From Fructobacillus cardui (GTDB taxonomy: Bacteria > Bacillota > Bacilli > Lactobacillales > Lactobacillaceae): 64,000 nt of DNA. The stretch is from the NCBI RefSeq assembly GCF_023218935.1, contig NZ_JAJIAL010000007.1; one strand, 5' to 3'. Below the pieces are notes generated by a model that searched no databases, had not been told where the DNA came from, and was given only the letters and a program-made list of their open reading frames with translations. Positions 16,599 to 25,082 of the stretch are shown one piece after another. The position numbers were made by a program, and so were the translations under genes. Positions within the stretch are counted from its first letter, which is position 1. Each line of letters begins with the position of its first letter.

Positions 16599-17691
16599 GA
16601 TGGTTATCTGTTTCTTTAACCAGCGGGAAGCGCAACCGGAAAACCGAACCGGAACCAAGCGCTGATTCAACCTGAACCTGGCCACCATAGGCGGCGACCA
16701 TCTTTTTCACGATACTCAAGCCTAAACCATTTCCACCAGTTTGGTGCACCCGCGCCTTATCGACACGGTAAAAACGATCAAAAACGCGATCCAAGTCCTC
16801 AGCGGCAATTCCTTGACCGAAGTCTTGAACGCCAATATCAACCCAAGAACCGGATTCCGCCAAAGCCAGGTGAATTTCCTTCCGGTCGGTTGAGTACTTC
16901 AGAGCATTATCGATCAAAATAATGAGGAGTTGCTCCAAATGATCTGAACGCACTGCCACTTCAGCCGGAGCCCCCAAAGCATTGTCCAATGTCCACGAAA
17001 AATCAGGATGGACCATCTGCAAGTCGTGGTAAACCCGTTCCAAAACGGGCGCCACCTCAGTCTTTTCGGGTTGACTGCTGACCGTTAAGTTTTCTGCTCG
17101 AGTCAACATAAGCATTTCGTTGACCAAGGTTTCCATCCGAGATATTTCAGACAACGAGGAGTGAATGGAATCTTCTAAGACCTCTGGATCATCCTTCCCC
17201 CAGCGTTCCAAAAGCTCCAAATGTCCCTTAACGATGGCCACTGGTGTCCGCAATTCATGCGAAACATCTGAGACAAAATCCTGCTGAGCGTGGATAAGCC
17301 CCTGGACCTTATCCATAGTCTCGTTTTGCACCTGCCCCAAGTCATTGAGTTCCTTATTGTAGGCAACCGACTTGACTCGGTCATCTGTCACAGGGTCCTC
17401 TTCAAAGGCCAGCATCGTTTCTTGTAACTTTTTAACTGGGCGCACCAAAAATTGAGCCAAAATCCAAGACAAGCAAATCGTCCAAATCACGGCGACAATG
17501 ACTAGAAAAGCCCACCAATGGCTCAGCTTCTCAATCGTTTCACCATGAATATTTGGGCCTAAAATCAGGTCCAAACAAAATAAGATCACGGCTAACAATA
17601 GTAAAAAGCCCACCGACAAGGCCAGCGTCAATAACGTCTGGATTGAAAGGGTCGGTGAGACATCTTTTGTTTTCTGCTTGCTTGCTTTCAT
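16588..17691 (-). CDS. Sensor histidine kinase, HAMP-HisKA-HATPase
   Basis: 367 aa. Two membrane segments (about residues 19-42 and 61-83) enclose only some 18 extracellular residues, too short for a folded sensor. Next come a HAMP-like linker, HisKA with the phospho-acceptor His145 in VSHELRTP, and HATPase motifs: N box IDNALKYS, G1 DFGQGI, F box DRVFDRFYRVD, G2 GGNGLGLSI. It starts 1 bp after the response regulator's stop codon, so the two form one system. Resemblance to ArlS-type kinases is general. With so small a loop, membrane or intramembrane sensing is likely (inference). Confidence 0.93.
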   Translation of the reverse strand: MKASKQKTKDVSPTLSIQTLLTLALSVGFLLLLAVILFCLDLILGPNIHGETIEKLSHWWAFLVIVAVIWTICLSWILAQFLVRPVKKLQETMLAFEEDPVTDDRVKSVAYNKELNDLGQVQNETMDKVQGLIHAQQDFVSDVSHELRTPVAIVKGHLELLERWGKDDPEVLEDSIHSSLSEISRMETLVNEMLMLTRAENLTVSSQPEKTEVAPVLERVYHDLQMVHPDFSWTLDNALGAPAEVAVRSDHLEQLLIILIDNALKYSTDRKEIHLALAESGSWVDIGVQDFGQGIAAEDLDRVFDRFYRVDKARVHQTGGNGLGLSIVKKMVAAYGGQVQVESALGSGSVFRLRFPLVKETDNHQKD

Positions 17692-17692
17692 C

Positions 17693-18382
17693 TTAGCTCC
17701 GCATTACATAACCCGTTCCACGAACAGTTTGGATATAAGAAGTCTTTGATTCTGGATCATCCAACTTATTACGCAAGTAACGGATATAAACATCAACAAC
17801 GTTGGTTTCGATTTGTGTGTCAAAGCCCCAAACTTCTTTGAGTAACTTTTCGCGTGACTGCACAACATTAATATTTTCAACCAATAGCAACAGCAAATCG
17901 TATTCACGCTTCGTCAAGTTAATCACTTGATCATCACGGCGTGCAATCCGGTTTTCTTTTTCCAGTTGCAAGTTCTTAAAGCGAATAATCGAAGGTGACT
18001 TATCTGCTGGGTTTTGTTCAATATCGATTCGACGCAAAAGTGACCGCACGCGGGCTAACAATTCTTCAATGGCAAACGGCTTGACAACGTAGTCATCAGC
18101 ACCATAATCCAAACCTGAAACTCGGTCAATCACAGAGTCACGGGCCGTCATCATGATAATCGGCGTCTTCTTCACTTCACGCAAGCGACGAGCGACTTCA
18201 AAACCATTTAATTCTGGCAACATCAAATCAAGCAAGATTAGGTCGAAGTCCTCGTTTAAGGCCTTGTCCAAGCCCTCGCGGCCGTTTAAGACCGTTTCTA
18301 CGTCATAACCTTCATGCTTTAGCTCTAAACTGACGAACTTCGCCAAGTTTTCTTCATCTTCTACAATTAAAATCCGACTCAT
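17693..18382 (-). CDS. OmpR-family response regulator
   Basis: 229 aa from ATG 18382, with GAGGG upstream. The receiver domain has acidic residues near the N-terminus (VEDEEN), phospho-acceptor Asp52 (LILLDLMLPELNG), the conserved Thr in MMTAR and Lys in VVKPFA. The winged-helix domain (about residues 130-229) ends with TVRGTGYVMRS, the standard OmpR/PhoB signature. It probably activates or represses genes in response to the kinase encoded immediately downstream. The pair resembles ArlRS, but the regulon is unknown. The 101-bp upstream gap should hold its promoter. Confidence 0.93.
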   Translation of the reverse strand: MSRILIVEDEENLAKFVSLELKHEGYDVETVLNGREGLDKALNEDFDLILLDLMLPELNGFEVARRLREVKKTPIIMMTARDSVIDRVSGLDYGADDYVVKPFAIEELLARVRSLLRRIDIEQNPADKSPSIIRFKNLQLEKENRIARRDDQVINLTKREYDLLLLLVENINVVQSREKLLKEVWGFDTQIETNVVDVYIRYLRNKLDDPESKTSYIQTVRGTGYVMRS

Positions 18383-18483
18383 ATTTTCCCTCACGACGTC
18401 CCTGGATGCTCAATAGCTCAAGCGCCATCCAACAAAAAATGAATAAGTTCTAATCTTATTCTACCATAAACGTCAAAATTTTC

Positions 18484-19047
18484 TCATTTTCCAAAGAAAT
18501 CATCCAGTTTCGACAGGCGGGGATCAAGAGCCTGTTTCTCATCTGTTGCTTCTTCTTTCTTTTCTTGTTCTTGTCTGGCAAAGTCCTCTTCTGAGATAAC
18601 TTGCCAGTCCTGACCAGTTGGCAGATCTGCCCCTGCGGCCTCTTCTGTGGTCAAAATTTGACTTGGCAAAGCGGCTACCAAATTATCTAAGATAACCGAA
18701 TCCAAGTCTAGGCTGCTTTCTTCTAAAACAAAAACTGCCTCATCGTCATCAAAACGTTGTAAGCGTTCTTCATCAGCCACATAGGTTTCATGGATATCAA
18801 CAGCAGTTGACCAATCAACCGGTGCAAGTGACCTTGATGATGGCAGGATTAAATCAGCATGAACACTGGCAGACAAAACGATGTCTTCGTTTGCCAATGT
18901 TTTAATGGCCCCCTTAACCTGCACGAATGGCGCCTTAATAATTAAATCAGAAAAACGCTCATCAATCAAATATTGTAGGTCTAATTTTTCATCAATTACT
19001 AATGGGCTTTGTTGAAACTTTGCTAATTGTTGCTTGGCGTACTTCAT
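18484..19047 (-). CDS. yceD: YceD family (DUF177) protein
   Basis: 187 aa from ATG 19047 (GGAGT upstream). The DUF177 pattern is visible: an N-terminal domain, the SASVHADLILPSSRSLAPVDW stretch and a C-terminal acidic region with DPRLSKLDDFF, the family's typical ending. DUF177 proteins are linked to 23S rRNA accumulation and usually precede rpmF. Here rpmF is missing downstream; a divergently placed promoter and the response regulator follow instead. The four Cys of some homologues are absent. It is 4 bp after tmcAL. Confidence 0.85.
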   Translation of the reverse strand: MKYAKQQLAKFQQSPLVIDEKLDLQYLIDERFSDLIIKAPFVQVKGAIKTLANEDIVLSASVHADLILPSSRSLAPVDWSTAVDIHETYVADEERLQRFDDDEAVFVLEESSLDLDSVILDNLVAALPSQILTTEEAAGADLPTGQDWQVISEEDFARQEQEKKEEATDEKQALDPRLSKLDDFFGK

Positions 19048-19051
19048 GATT

Positions 19052-20233
19052 TTACTCCTGACTCTGATAAATTGGCTTACGACCGACGTCTTGCCCCTGC
19101 TTAGCATGAGTTTGACCAGCTAATACTTGCCAGATTTGACCGGCTTTATAATCGAGTCGTAAATTAGCTTTCGCCAGTGACATGTCCACTCGCGAAATAA
19201 TTGGCAGCGTTGCTGTCCGCTTGACTTCACTCAAATAGGCCTGGCCCAAGTCATTAAAGCCGAGTAGACGAATATAAGAATCCGCCATGGCGGCCTGCAT
19301 TTGATCGACCTTAATGTTCAAAAGTGTGTACAACAACGTTCGTTGAATTCGAGCAAAGGTGTAGCGCTTAGTCTTCACTGATTTAATAAAGGACTGGTAA
19401 GACTGTGGTCCTTCAACAGCTGAGGCAACACCCGCCAGTCGGTGTTCCAAACCTTCGGCCATTTGGTACACCTGTCCCAGCTGCCCGACCGTATCAGTCA
19501 ACAGGCGGTAGCGAAGCAACTCAAAGAAGGGCTTCTCAAACGCTAAAGCGGTTGGCTTTGTTGACAGGGCCTCGAAGGCTTGGTCCGAAACGACTGGCCT
19601 GATTTTTTCAAACTTTCCCTTGTGAAGAGCAAGTCGAATTGAAGAGGCCGAAGCAATCGTCTGCCCCTCCTCAAAGGTCTGATCATGGTAACCCGCTTCC
19701 AAACGGCCAATTGGGTACAATTTCATTTCCTGACCACTCGCAACCACGGCTTTGGCATAGGAAAATGCCAAAATATCGTTTGGGTCTTCCATTTTAAAGC
19801 CAGTCTGCGCTTCTAGCTGTTGAGCGTAGACCGAAGCATAGGTCTGAGTCCGGTCAGTAAACTGCCCTTCGCTTTCAATAGCCAAGGCTTGCTTGGCCAA
19901 ATCCAGAAAGTCAACTTCCGGGTGTTCCGAACCAAAAACCAGGTCTTTAACACCCAGCGCTTGCAAAATTTGAATGGCGCCAGCTGCAAACAAGTGACCA
20001 GGTTGCACCGCATAAAAGATCGGTAATTCAACCACCAAATCAGCACCAGCAGCCAAAGCCAGTTTGGTCCGCTCCCACTTATCCAAAATGGCCGGTTCAC
20101 CACGCTGGACAAAGTTGCCAGACATCACCACTACCGCTAAATCAGCATTCGTTAGCTCTTTGGCCTTTTGAATATGGTAGGCGTGGCCATTATGGAAGGG
20201 GTTATATTCTGCAATAATACCGACCGCTTTCAT
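19052..20233 (-). CDS. tmcAL: tRNA(Met) cytidine acetate ligase TmcAL
   Basis: 393 aa. The nucleotidyltransferase signature GIIAEYNPFHNGHAYHI with the HxGH-type motif (HNGH) opens the protein; VVMSGNFVQRGEPAI and DLVVELP follow, and the second nucleotide motif is SASSIR near residue 195. B. subtilis TmcAL acetylates the wobble cytidine of elongator tRNA-Met using acetate and ATP, helping discriminate AUG from AUA. It overlaps the yqeM stop region by 4 bp and is followed by yceD, the conserved order of this cluster. Confidence 0.93.
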   Translation of the reverse strand: MKAVGIIAEYNPFHNGHAYHIQKAKELTNADLAVVVMSGNFVQRGEPAILDKWERTKLALAAGADLVVELPIFYAVQPGHLFAAGAIQILQALGVKDLVFGSEHPEVDFLDLAKQALAIESEGQFTDRTQTYASVYAQQLEAQTGFKMEDPNDILAFSYAKAVVASGQEMKLYPIGRLEAGYHDQTFEEGQTIASASSIRLALHKGKFEKIRPVVSDQAFEALSTKPTALAFEKPFFELLRYRLLTDTVGQLGQVYQMAEGLEHRLAGVASAVEGPQSYQSFIKSVKTKRYTFARIQRTLLYTLLNIKVDQMQAAMADSYIRLLGFNDLGQAYLSEVKRTATLPIISRVDMSLAKANLRLDYKAGQIWQVLAGQTHAKQGQDVGRKPIYQSQE

Positions 20234-20994
20234 GATACTCCTCCTTTATGAGCCACAAAAAACCAACGATCATCCTGGTCATCAGCTGTTTTGCGACCAA
20301 AATCAGCGCTGATTTCCACTTGGTCAAAGCCAGCCTTGCGCAAGGCCTTTTGGTAGTAAGCCATGTCATAGGTTTGTTCGTGATGAACTTCGCGCACTAG
20401 GTTAAAGGCATCGATATCCTCATTGTACAAAAAGAACTTTAAATCATGATCAACGGAATTCTTTTCTTCACCGGGAAAACTAGTCCACATAAAGATTTGG
20501 TCCGGATCATCATCATTGTTATAGCAGTAATTGTCATACAAAACGTTGACTTGGTAGGGCGTAATCACATCAAATAAGAAGGTCCCACCGGGTTCCAAGT
20601 GATTGTAAACCTGCTTAAGACCCGCTTGAAAATCAGCTTTCCCAGGTAGGTAGTTAAAGGTATCCGCAAAGGAAACAATGGCTGGATACTTTTCTTCCCA
20701 ATCTGAAAAGTCGCGAATATCGCCCTCCAATAAACGTAGGTCAACATTCGCCTCTTCGGCATGCTTTTGCGCCAAGGAGAGCATGGCGGGTGCCATATCT
20801 AAGAGATCAACCGTAAATCCTTTTTTCGCCAATAAAACAGCTAGTCGACCAGCGCCACCACCCAAATCAAGAATTTTACTAGCGGGTAGATGGTCTTCTA
20901 CATAGTACTGCCAGTCCACATACAAATCACCATCGAAGAGATTGTCATAGAGGCTAGCAAAGGTTTGGTATGGTGCATTATTTTCGTCAGTCAT
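20230..20994 (-). CDS. yqeM: Class I SAM-dependent methyltransferase (YqeM type)
   Basis: 254 aa. Motif I of the SAM-binding fold, LDLGGGAGRLAVLLA, lies near residue 42; the acidic end of strand 2 is LLDMAPAML and motif II is FADTFNYL. A long insertion with hydrophobic/aromatic residues follows, as in the Methyltransf_25 group. Its position between rsfS and tmcAL is that of B. subtilis yqeM. The substrate is unknown. A strong hairpin (TGGCTG/CAGCCA, about 21016-21054) sits in the 77-bp gap behind rsfS and may separate expression of the two. Confidence 0.88.
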   Translation of the reverse strand: MTDENNAPYQTFASLYDNLFDGDLYVDWQYYVEDHLPASKILDLGGGAGRLAVLLAKKGFTVDLLDMAPAMLSLAQKHAEEANVDLRLLEGDIRDFSDWEEKYPAIVSFADTFNYLPGKADFQAGLKQVYNHLEPGGTFLFDVITPYQVNVLYDNYCYNNDDDPDQIFMWTSFPGEEKNSVDHDLKFFLYNEDIDAFNLVREVHHEQTYDMAYYQKALRKAGFDQVEISADFGRKTADDQDDRWFFVAHKGGVS

Positions 20995-21071
20995 CTTTTT
21001 CTCACTTAAACAACATTGGCTGGTAGCCAGTCCATCAAGACCAACCCCCAGCCAGATATCTTACTGATTGA

Positions 21072-21446
21072 TTAATATACTTCTTCTGCGAGGTAATTCG
21101 TTAAGTCGACATTTTCAGCATCGAACCAAAGGCGGTCCAGATGGTAGAAATCACGAGACTCTTCATCAAAAACATGGACGATAATATCACCGAGGTCTAA
21201 TGAACCCCATTCGGCACGGTCGTAGCCCTCAATATTGAGTACCTGTCCCCCGGCCTTTTGAACTTCTTCCTTGACTTCACGGACAATCGCTTGCACCTGG
21301 CGGCTAGAACCCGCCGATGTAATCACAAAATAGTCGGCCAGTAAGGATACCTTTTGCATATCTAAGGCGGTGATGCGATCACCGTGCTTACTATCAATGG
21401 CGGAAACAATTGTTTGCAACAAATCCTTTGAATTGATGGTTGTCAT
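21072..21446 (-). CDS. rsfS: Ribosomal silencing factor RsfS
   Basis: 124 aa. Family motifs: LADYFVITSAGSSRQVQAI, EGYDRAEWGSLDLGDIIVHVF and REFYHLDRLW-like REDFYHLDRLWFDA (here SRDFYHLDRLW). RsfS binds ribosomal protein uL14 on the 50S subunit and blocks joining with 30S during starvation. It follows yqeK by 12 bp and starts at ATG 21446 with AAGGAG. Length and gene order are normal. Confidence 0.96.
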   Translation of the reverse strand: MTTINSKDLLQTIVSAIDSKHGDRITALDMQKVSLLADYFVITSAGSSRQVQAIVREVKEEVQKAGGQVLNIEGYDRAEWGSLDLGDIIVHVFDEESRDFYHLDRLWFDAENVDLTNYLAEEVY

Positions 21447-21458
21447 GTAAACTCCTTC

Positions 21459-22043
21459 TTATTCTGCAGAATGACGAGCCCAGTCATTATAACTGGTGAA
21501 GGTCTTGGGATAGATCACGTTACCATTCTCGGCCAAAAACGAGAGGGTGTGCTGTAACTGATAGAAAACACCCCGGTCCAAGGACTTATCCGTGATTTCT
21601 CGGGCCTCTTTGACGCCTGGAAAATCACGACCAGTTTCCAAGTAATCGGCCATGAAAACAATCTTCGCTAAAGTCGGCATCTCAACACCTTCTCCAGTTG
21701 TGTGCAACCGAACAGCATCTAGGATGGCTGGGTCATCAATCCCCAACTCATCTTGAATCATTTCTGCCCCAACAACACCGTGCCAAATAGCTCGGCTCCA
21801 GTTTTTCAAATCAGGATCCAAGTGAAAACGGTCAATTGCTACTAAAAAGTCCTCAGCTGGCCGTTCCTTGGCATAGTCGTGGACCAAACCGGCCAATGCC
21901 GCTTGGTTCTCATCAACACCATTTTCTTGAGCCAACTTACGGGCATAATCTGAAACGCGTAAGCAATGTTGGAACCGGCCATCTGAAAGCTGGGCCGAAA
22001 CCTTTTTTTCAACTGCATGCAACTCTTCTTCAAAAGCTGTCAT
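21459..22043 (-). CDS. yqeK: HD-domain hydrolase YqeK (symmetrical Ap4A hydrolase)
   Basis: 194 aa. The HD-domain metal ligands are visible: HCLRVSDYA near residue 26, LVHDYAK near 54 and IWHGVVGAEM near 85, then LHTTG and FMADYLE. YqeK hydrolyses diadenosine tetraphosphate to ADP in other Firmicutes. It lies between yhbY (42 bp upstream) and rsfS. The nadD gene that normally sits immediately before yqeK is absent from this cluster. Start ATG 22043 has AGAGGGGG. Confidence 0.93.
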   Translation of the reverse strand: MTAFEEELHAVEKKVSAQLSDGRFQHCLRVSDYARKLAQENGVDENQAALAGLVHDYAKERPAEDFLVAIDRFHLDPDLKNWSRAIWHGVVGAEMIQDELGIDDPAILDAVRLHTTGEGVEMPTLAKIVFMADYLETGRDFPGVKEAREITDKSLDRGVFYQLQHTLSFLAENGNVIYPKTFTSYNDWARHSAE

Positions 22044-22085
22044 CTGTTCCCCCTCTTCACAAAATTTAGTGGAAAAGCTCTTTGT

Positions 22086-22403
22086 CTAACGAATCTTTTC
22101 CACTTCAACTGAATACTTCACATATTTTGCATCCGTTGCTGGTTCATACAAGACCAAGGTCTTTCCAATTACCTGAGCAACCGTCACCGTTGATTCTTCT
22201 TCAATAAAGGCAGCCAAGTCCTTGGCTGACCAGTCACTTCCTTGTTGCAAGTTGACCTTAATCAACTCACGCTTAACCAACGCCTTTTTGACCTCCGCCA
22301 ACCATTCCTGGTTAGCTCCGGCTTTCCCAACAGAGAAAATCGGTGTTAACCCGTTCGCCTGTGACCGCAGGTAGCGTTTTTGTTTTCCAGTTAAATTTTG
22401 CAT
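22086..22403 (-). CDS. yhbY: YhbY family RNA-binding protein (CRM domain)
   Basis: 105 aa forming one CRM domain. Features: LTGKQKRYLRSQANGLTPIFSVGKAG at the start, a GxxG-type loop region near residue 30, and the closing IGKTLVLYEP. E. coli YhbY associates with pre-50S particles. The ATG overlaps the yqeH stop codon (TAATG, sharing one A), indicating translational coupling within the yqeG-yqeH-yhbY run. Confidence 0.95.
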   Translation of the reverse strand: MQNLTGKQKRYLRSQANGLTPIFSVGKAGANQEWLAEVKKALVKRELIKVNLQQGSDWSAKDLAAFIEEESTVTVAQVIGKTLVLYEPATDAKYVKYSVEVEKIR

Positions 22404-23587
22404 TAAATCATTGCCTTTCGTAAGAAGACCCCGACTCCCTTAGGAGCATAGGCCTGGACGTGAATCCCAGCTGGCAGGGTAATAAAGCCCAAACCAGCAT
22501 AGACTAAGTCCATCTTTTCGTTAATTTTAAATTCGAATTTAGCGAAGTCAACATTTTCATCAGCTGGTGCTGGTGTCAATAATTGGCCTTTGTGCTTTGC
22601 ATAGAAATCATCTGCACCCTGACGCTTCGTGCGATGAATCATCAGATTATTTTCAAAGTAGGCCGTGACAGCCGCTTTTGCTCCGTCTGCAGGACCAGTT
22701 ACCAAATCAAAGCGTGCTAGAGCCCCAAAGAAAAGTGTTTGATCCGGATTTAATTGATAAGTCCGGGCTTTAATCTCAGCCTTTGGCAAAACGTACTTAA
22801 GGTCTTTATCAGTCACCCAATGGGCGTACTGGTCCTTTTTAATAATCCCAGGTGTGTCAATCAAAGATTGGCCATCGTCCAATGGAATCGCAATTTGATC
22901 CAAAGTTGTTCCTGGGAAGCGTGAAGTCGTGATTAACTCTTGAACACCTGTTTTTGATTTAATAATTTGGTTAATCAAGGTTGATTTACCAACATTGGTT
23001 GTTCCAACGACGTAAACGTCACGACCATCGCGCAGTGTATCAATTTTATCTAAAATTTGATCCAAATTTTTTGGATGGGCAGCAGAAACAAGTTCAATCC
23101 CAACGGGGTTAATGCCCTGTTCCTTTAACTGTCCTTGGACCCAATTCTTTAACTTATGTTCCTTTAAGGACTTAGGCAAAAGATCAACCTTGTTGGCAAG
23201 GACCAAAATCGGATTCTCTTGGCCAACAAAGCGTGGTAAGCCAGGGATGGTTGACCCTGAAAAATCAAACAAATCCAAAACGTAGACAATCAAAGACTTC
23301 GTCTTAGAAACCTGATGAAGCAAGTTCGCAAAATCATCATCCGTTAGTTCAACGGGTTGAATTTCGTTATAATGGCGCAAACGGAAGCAACGTTGGCATA
23401 GTAATTCTTCGGCCATCAATTGTTTCTTTAGGGCAGAAAGCGGCAAAAAACCAGCTTCTTCCTTATTATCAATTTGCATTTTAGCGCCACAACCAATGCA
23501 ATATAATCCCTCAGCTAAAGCTTCCTGGACCTCTTCATCGGTTGCAATCGTTTGCACTTGTTCTTGCTCAAATTCTTTTTCTGTCAT
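22403..23587 (-). CDS. yqeH: Ribosome biogenesis GTPase YqeH
   Basis: 394 aa. An N-terminal zinc finger (CIGCG ... CQRC, near residues 30-67) precedes a circularly permuted GTPase: G4 NKVDLLP comes before G1 GTTNVGKST and G3 DTPG. The C-terminal domain resembles a TRAP-like RNA-binding fold. YqeH is required for 30S assembly in B. subtilis. The start codon overlaps yqeG's stop by one base and its stop overlaps yhbY's start by one base. aroE (aroD), usually next in this cluster, is missing. Confidence 0.97.
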   Translation of the reverse strand: MTEKEFEQEQVQTIATDEEVQEALAEGLYCIGCGAKMQIDNKEEAGFLPLSALKKQLMAEELLCQRCFRLRHYNEIQPVELTDDDFANLLHQVSKTKSLIVYVLDLFDFSGSTIPGLPRFVGQENPILVLANKVDLLPKSLKEHKLKNWVQGQLKEQGINPVGIELVSAAHPKNLDQILDKIDTLRDGRDVYVVGTTNVGKSTLINQIIKSKTGVQELITTSRFPGTTLDQIAIPLDDGQSLIDTPGIIKKDQYAHWVTDKDLKYVLPKAEIKARTYQLNPDQTLFFGALARFDLVTGPADGAKAAVTAYFENNLMIHRTKRQGADDFYAKHKGQLLTPAPADENVDFAKFEFKINEKMDLVYAGLGFITLPAGIHVQAYAPKGVGVFLRKAMI

Positions 23588-24150
23588 TAATTTTTATCAT
23601 TTTCCCTAGCAGAAACAGCTTCCTTGAAAGTTGCGTGCCAGATTAGCGGGTGCTTTTGGCTATAAATCAGTTTTTTAGCTAGCTTTTCAAGTGTCCGGTT
23701 AAACCATGTTTGCCACATGTCTGATTCGACCAATTGCTTGACCAAAACTGATTTAACGCCAGCCAAGTGAGCCGCCCAAACATCAGTTAACATCTGATCG
23801 CCAACCATCAACACGTCTTCTTTTTGCAAGCCCTGCTTTTTGAGTACCTTCAAAATACCACGCGGCATCGGCTTCAAGGACCAGGCAACATAGTCAACAT
23901 CCAAACCAGAAACAGCCTTCTCGACTCGGTCCCAGGTGTTATTTGAAACCACGACAACCTCAATCCCGGCTGCTTTAATTTCTTTTAACCAAGCATGCAA
24001 TTCTGGTGTCCCATCGGGGTTATTCCAAGCCAGCAACGTATTATCTAAGTCTGTTAATACGGCTTTTACGCCTTGGTCTTTTAACTCCGCCACCGATAAG
24101 TTATAGACGGACTCAACCGTATAGGTGGGCTTTAAAAAATTAAGGGGCAT
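23587..24150 (-). CDS. yqeG: YqeG family HAD-IIIA phosphatase
   Basis: 187 aa. HAD motif I is LTDLDNTLLAW (nucleophile and acid Asp pair), motif II VVVSNN, motif III lysine region SLKPMPRGI, and motif IV MVGDQMLTDVWAA. It is a small cytoplasmic phosphatase whose substrate is undetermined (phosphatidylglycerophosphate phosphatase activity is known for related GEP4/YqeG proteins). It leads the yqeG-yqeH-yhbY transcript. Confidence 0.92.
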   Translation of the reverse strand: MPLNFLKPTYTVESVYNLSVAELKDQGVKAVLTDLDNTLLAWNNPDGTPELHAWLKEIKAAGIEVVVVSNNTWDRVEKAVSGLDVDYVAWSLKPMPRGILKVLKKQGLQKEDVLMVGDQMLTDVWAAHLAGVKSVLVKQLVESDMWQTWFNRTLEKLAKKLIYSQKHPLIWHATFKEAVSARENDKN

Positions 24151-24211
24151 ATCTGTCTTCCTTTTTTATTTCCTTAGTCCCTATTATACACGATTAGGCC
24201 TTTCTTCGAGC

Positions 24212-24243
24212 AAAAAAGGACCCCTTAACGGGGCCCTTTTGTT
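24212..24243 (-). terminator. Terminator of secreted transglycosylase-like gene
   Basis: On the minus strand, AAAAGGGCCCCGTTAAGGGG-type stem (GGGCCCC / GGGGTCC with mismatch) followed by TTTTTT. It is 18 bp after the stop codon of the gene at 24261-24920. Confidence 0.8.
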
Positions 24244-24260
24244 TTCCGATTTTTTATAGC

Positions 24261-24920
24261 TTAGTACCAACCATTACTTTGGAAGTGACTAATAGCATTT
24301 GCTACAGAACCATAGCGGGCAGCAATATAAGCCTGCATAGCCTGTAATTGAACGGCATAATTACCTTGGTAATTTTGGCCAGGTACATAAGTTGCATAGG
24401 CCGCAGGAGACAATTGCCCGATACCATAGAATTGTCCGTTTTGTGCATTCACGTTTCCGCCTGATTCACGAGAAATCAACCAGTTAATGTCACCAGAGGC
24501 TGTTGAAGTTGTTGCAGCTGCTGATGTCGTTGCTGTTGATGCGGAAGAAGTTGATGCAGCTGCCGTGCTTGTCGATGAAGCTTGGGCAGCAGTTGAAGTG
24601 GCCACAGGCGTAGCTTGTGCTGCCTGAGTTGTCGTTGCAGACAACGAAGTCACTTGGCTTTGACTGTTGGAGGTATCGTCAGATGAACTGGCAGTGTCAT
24701 CATCAGATGAAGCAACAGTCTGGCTAGCTGCAGTATTTTCCAAGCTCTTGAGATTATCAACAGATGAAACGGCAGTAGAAACCTTCTTAGTGTTCACTGA
24801 ATCAGTAACCTTGACCGCTTGGTCAGAGGTTGATTTTCCTTTATTAAATTGTGTGTTGGCGGCAGTCAGTGCTAAACCGGCTACGGCCATACTTGTAAGT
24901 AAAACTTTATTAAACATCAT
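24261..24920 (-). CDS. Secreted lytic transglycosylase-like (SLT/IsaA-type) protein
   Basis: 219 aa from ATG 24920; ATG 24917 is equally possible. A signal peptide (KVLLTSMAVAGLALTAANT) leads to a Ser/Thr/Ala-rich disordered region (about residues 25-145, full of TAAS/STA runs). The C-terminal 75 residues form a compact domain: INWLISRESGGNVNAQNG with the catalytic-type Glu in SRESGG, GIGQLSPAAY and a final HFQSNGWY. This is the domain of resuscitation/aggregation-promoting factor-like and IsaA-like peptidoglycan hydrolases. It acts outside the cell on the wall. Its upstream region carries an unusual exact 22-bp tandem duplication. Confidence 0.85.
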   Translation of the reverse strand: MMFNKVLLTSMAVAGLALTAANTQFNKGKSTSDQAVKVTDSVNTKKVSTAVSSVDNLKSLENTAASQTVASSDDDTASSSDDTSNSQSQVTSLSATTTQAAQATPVATSTAAQASSTSTAAASTSSASTATTSAAATTSTASGDINWLISRESGGNVNAQNGQFYGIGQLSPAAYATYVPGQNYQGNYAVQLQAMQAYIAARYGSVANAISHFQSNGWY

Positions 24921-24921
24921 G

Positions 24922-24965
24922 GTTATTATTTTCCCCAATCAATGTTATTATTTTCCCCAATCAAT
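24922..24965 (-). repeat. 22-bp exact tandem duplication containing the ribosome binding site
   Basis: Two identical 22-bp units (24922-24943 and 24944-24965) lie directly upstream of the transglycosylase-like start codon. Each unit contains TTGGGGAAAA on the coding strand, so the putative Shine-Dalgarno sequence is present twice. Confidence 0.9.
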
Positions 24966-25082
24966 GTTACGAGAATATTAAAACAGATAACGCTTCCGTA
25001 ACGTTCATCAGGAAAATATACAAACACAGGATTTTTTGTATAAGAAATACTCGATTTCGAGAAATTCTCGCTTATCTAAGTG

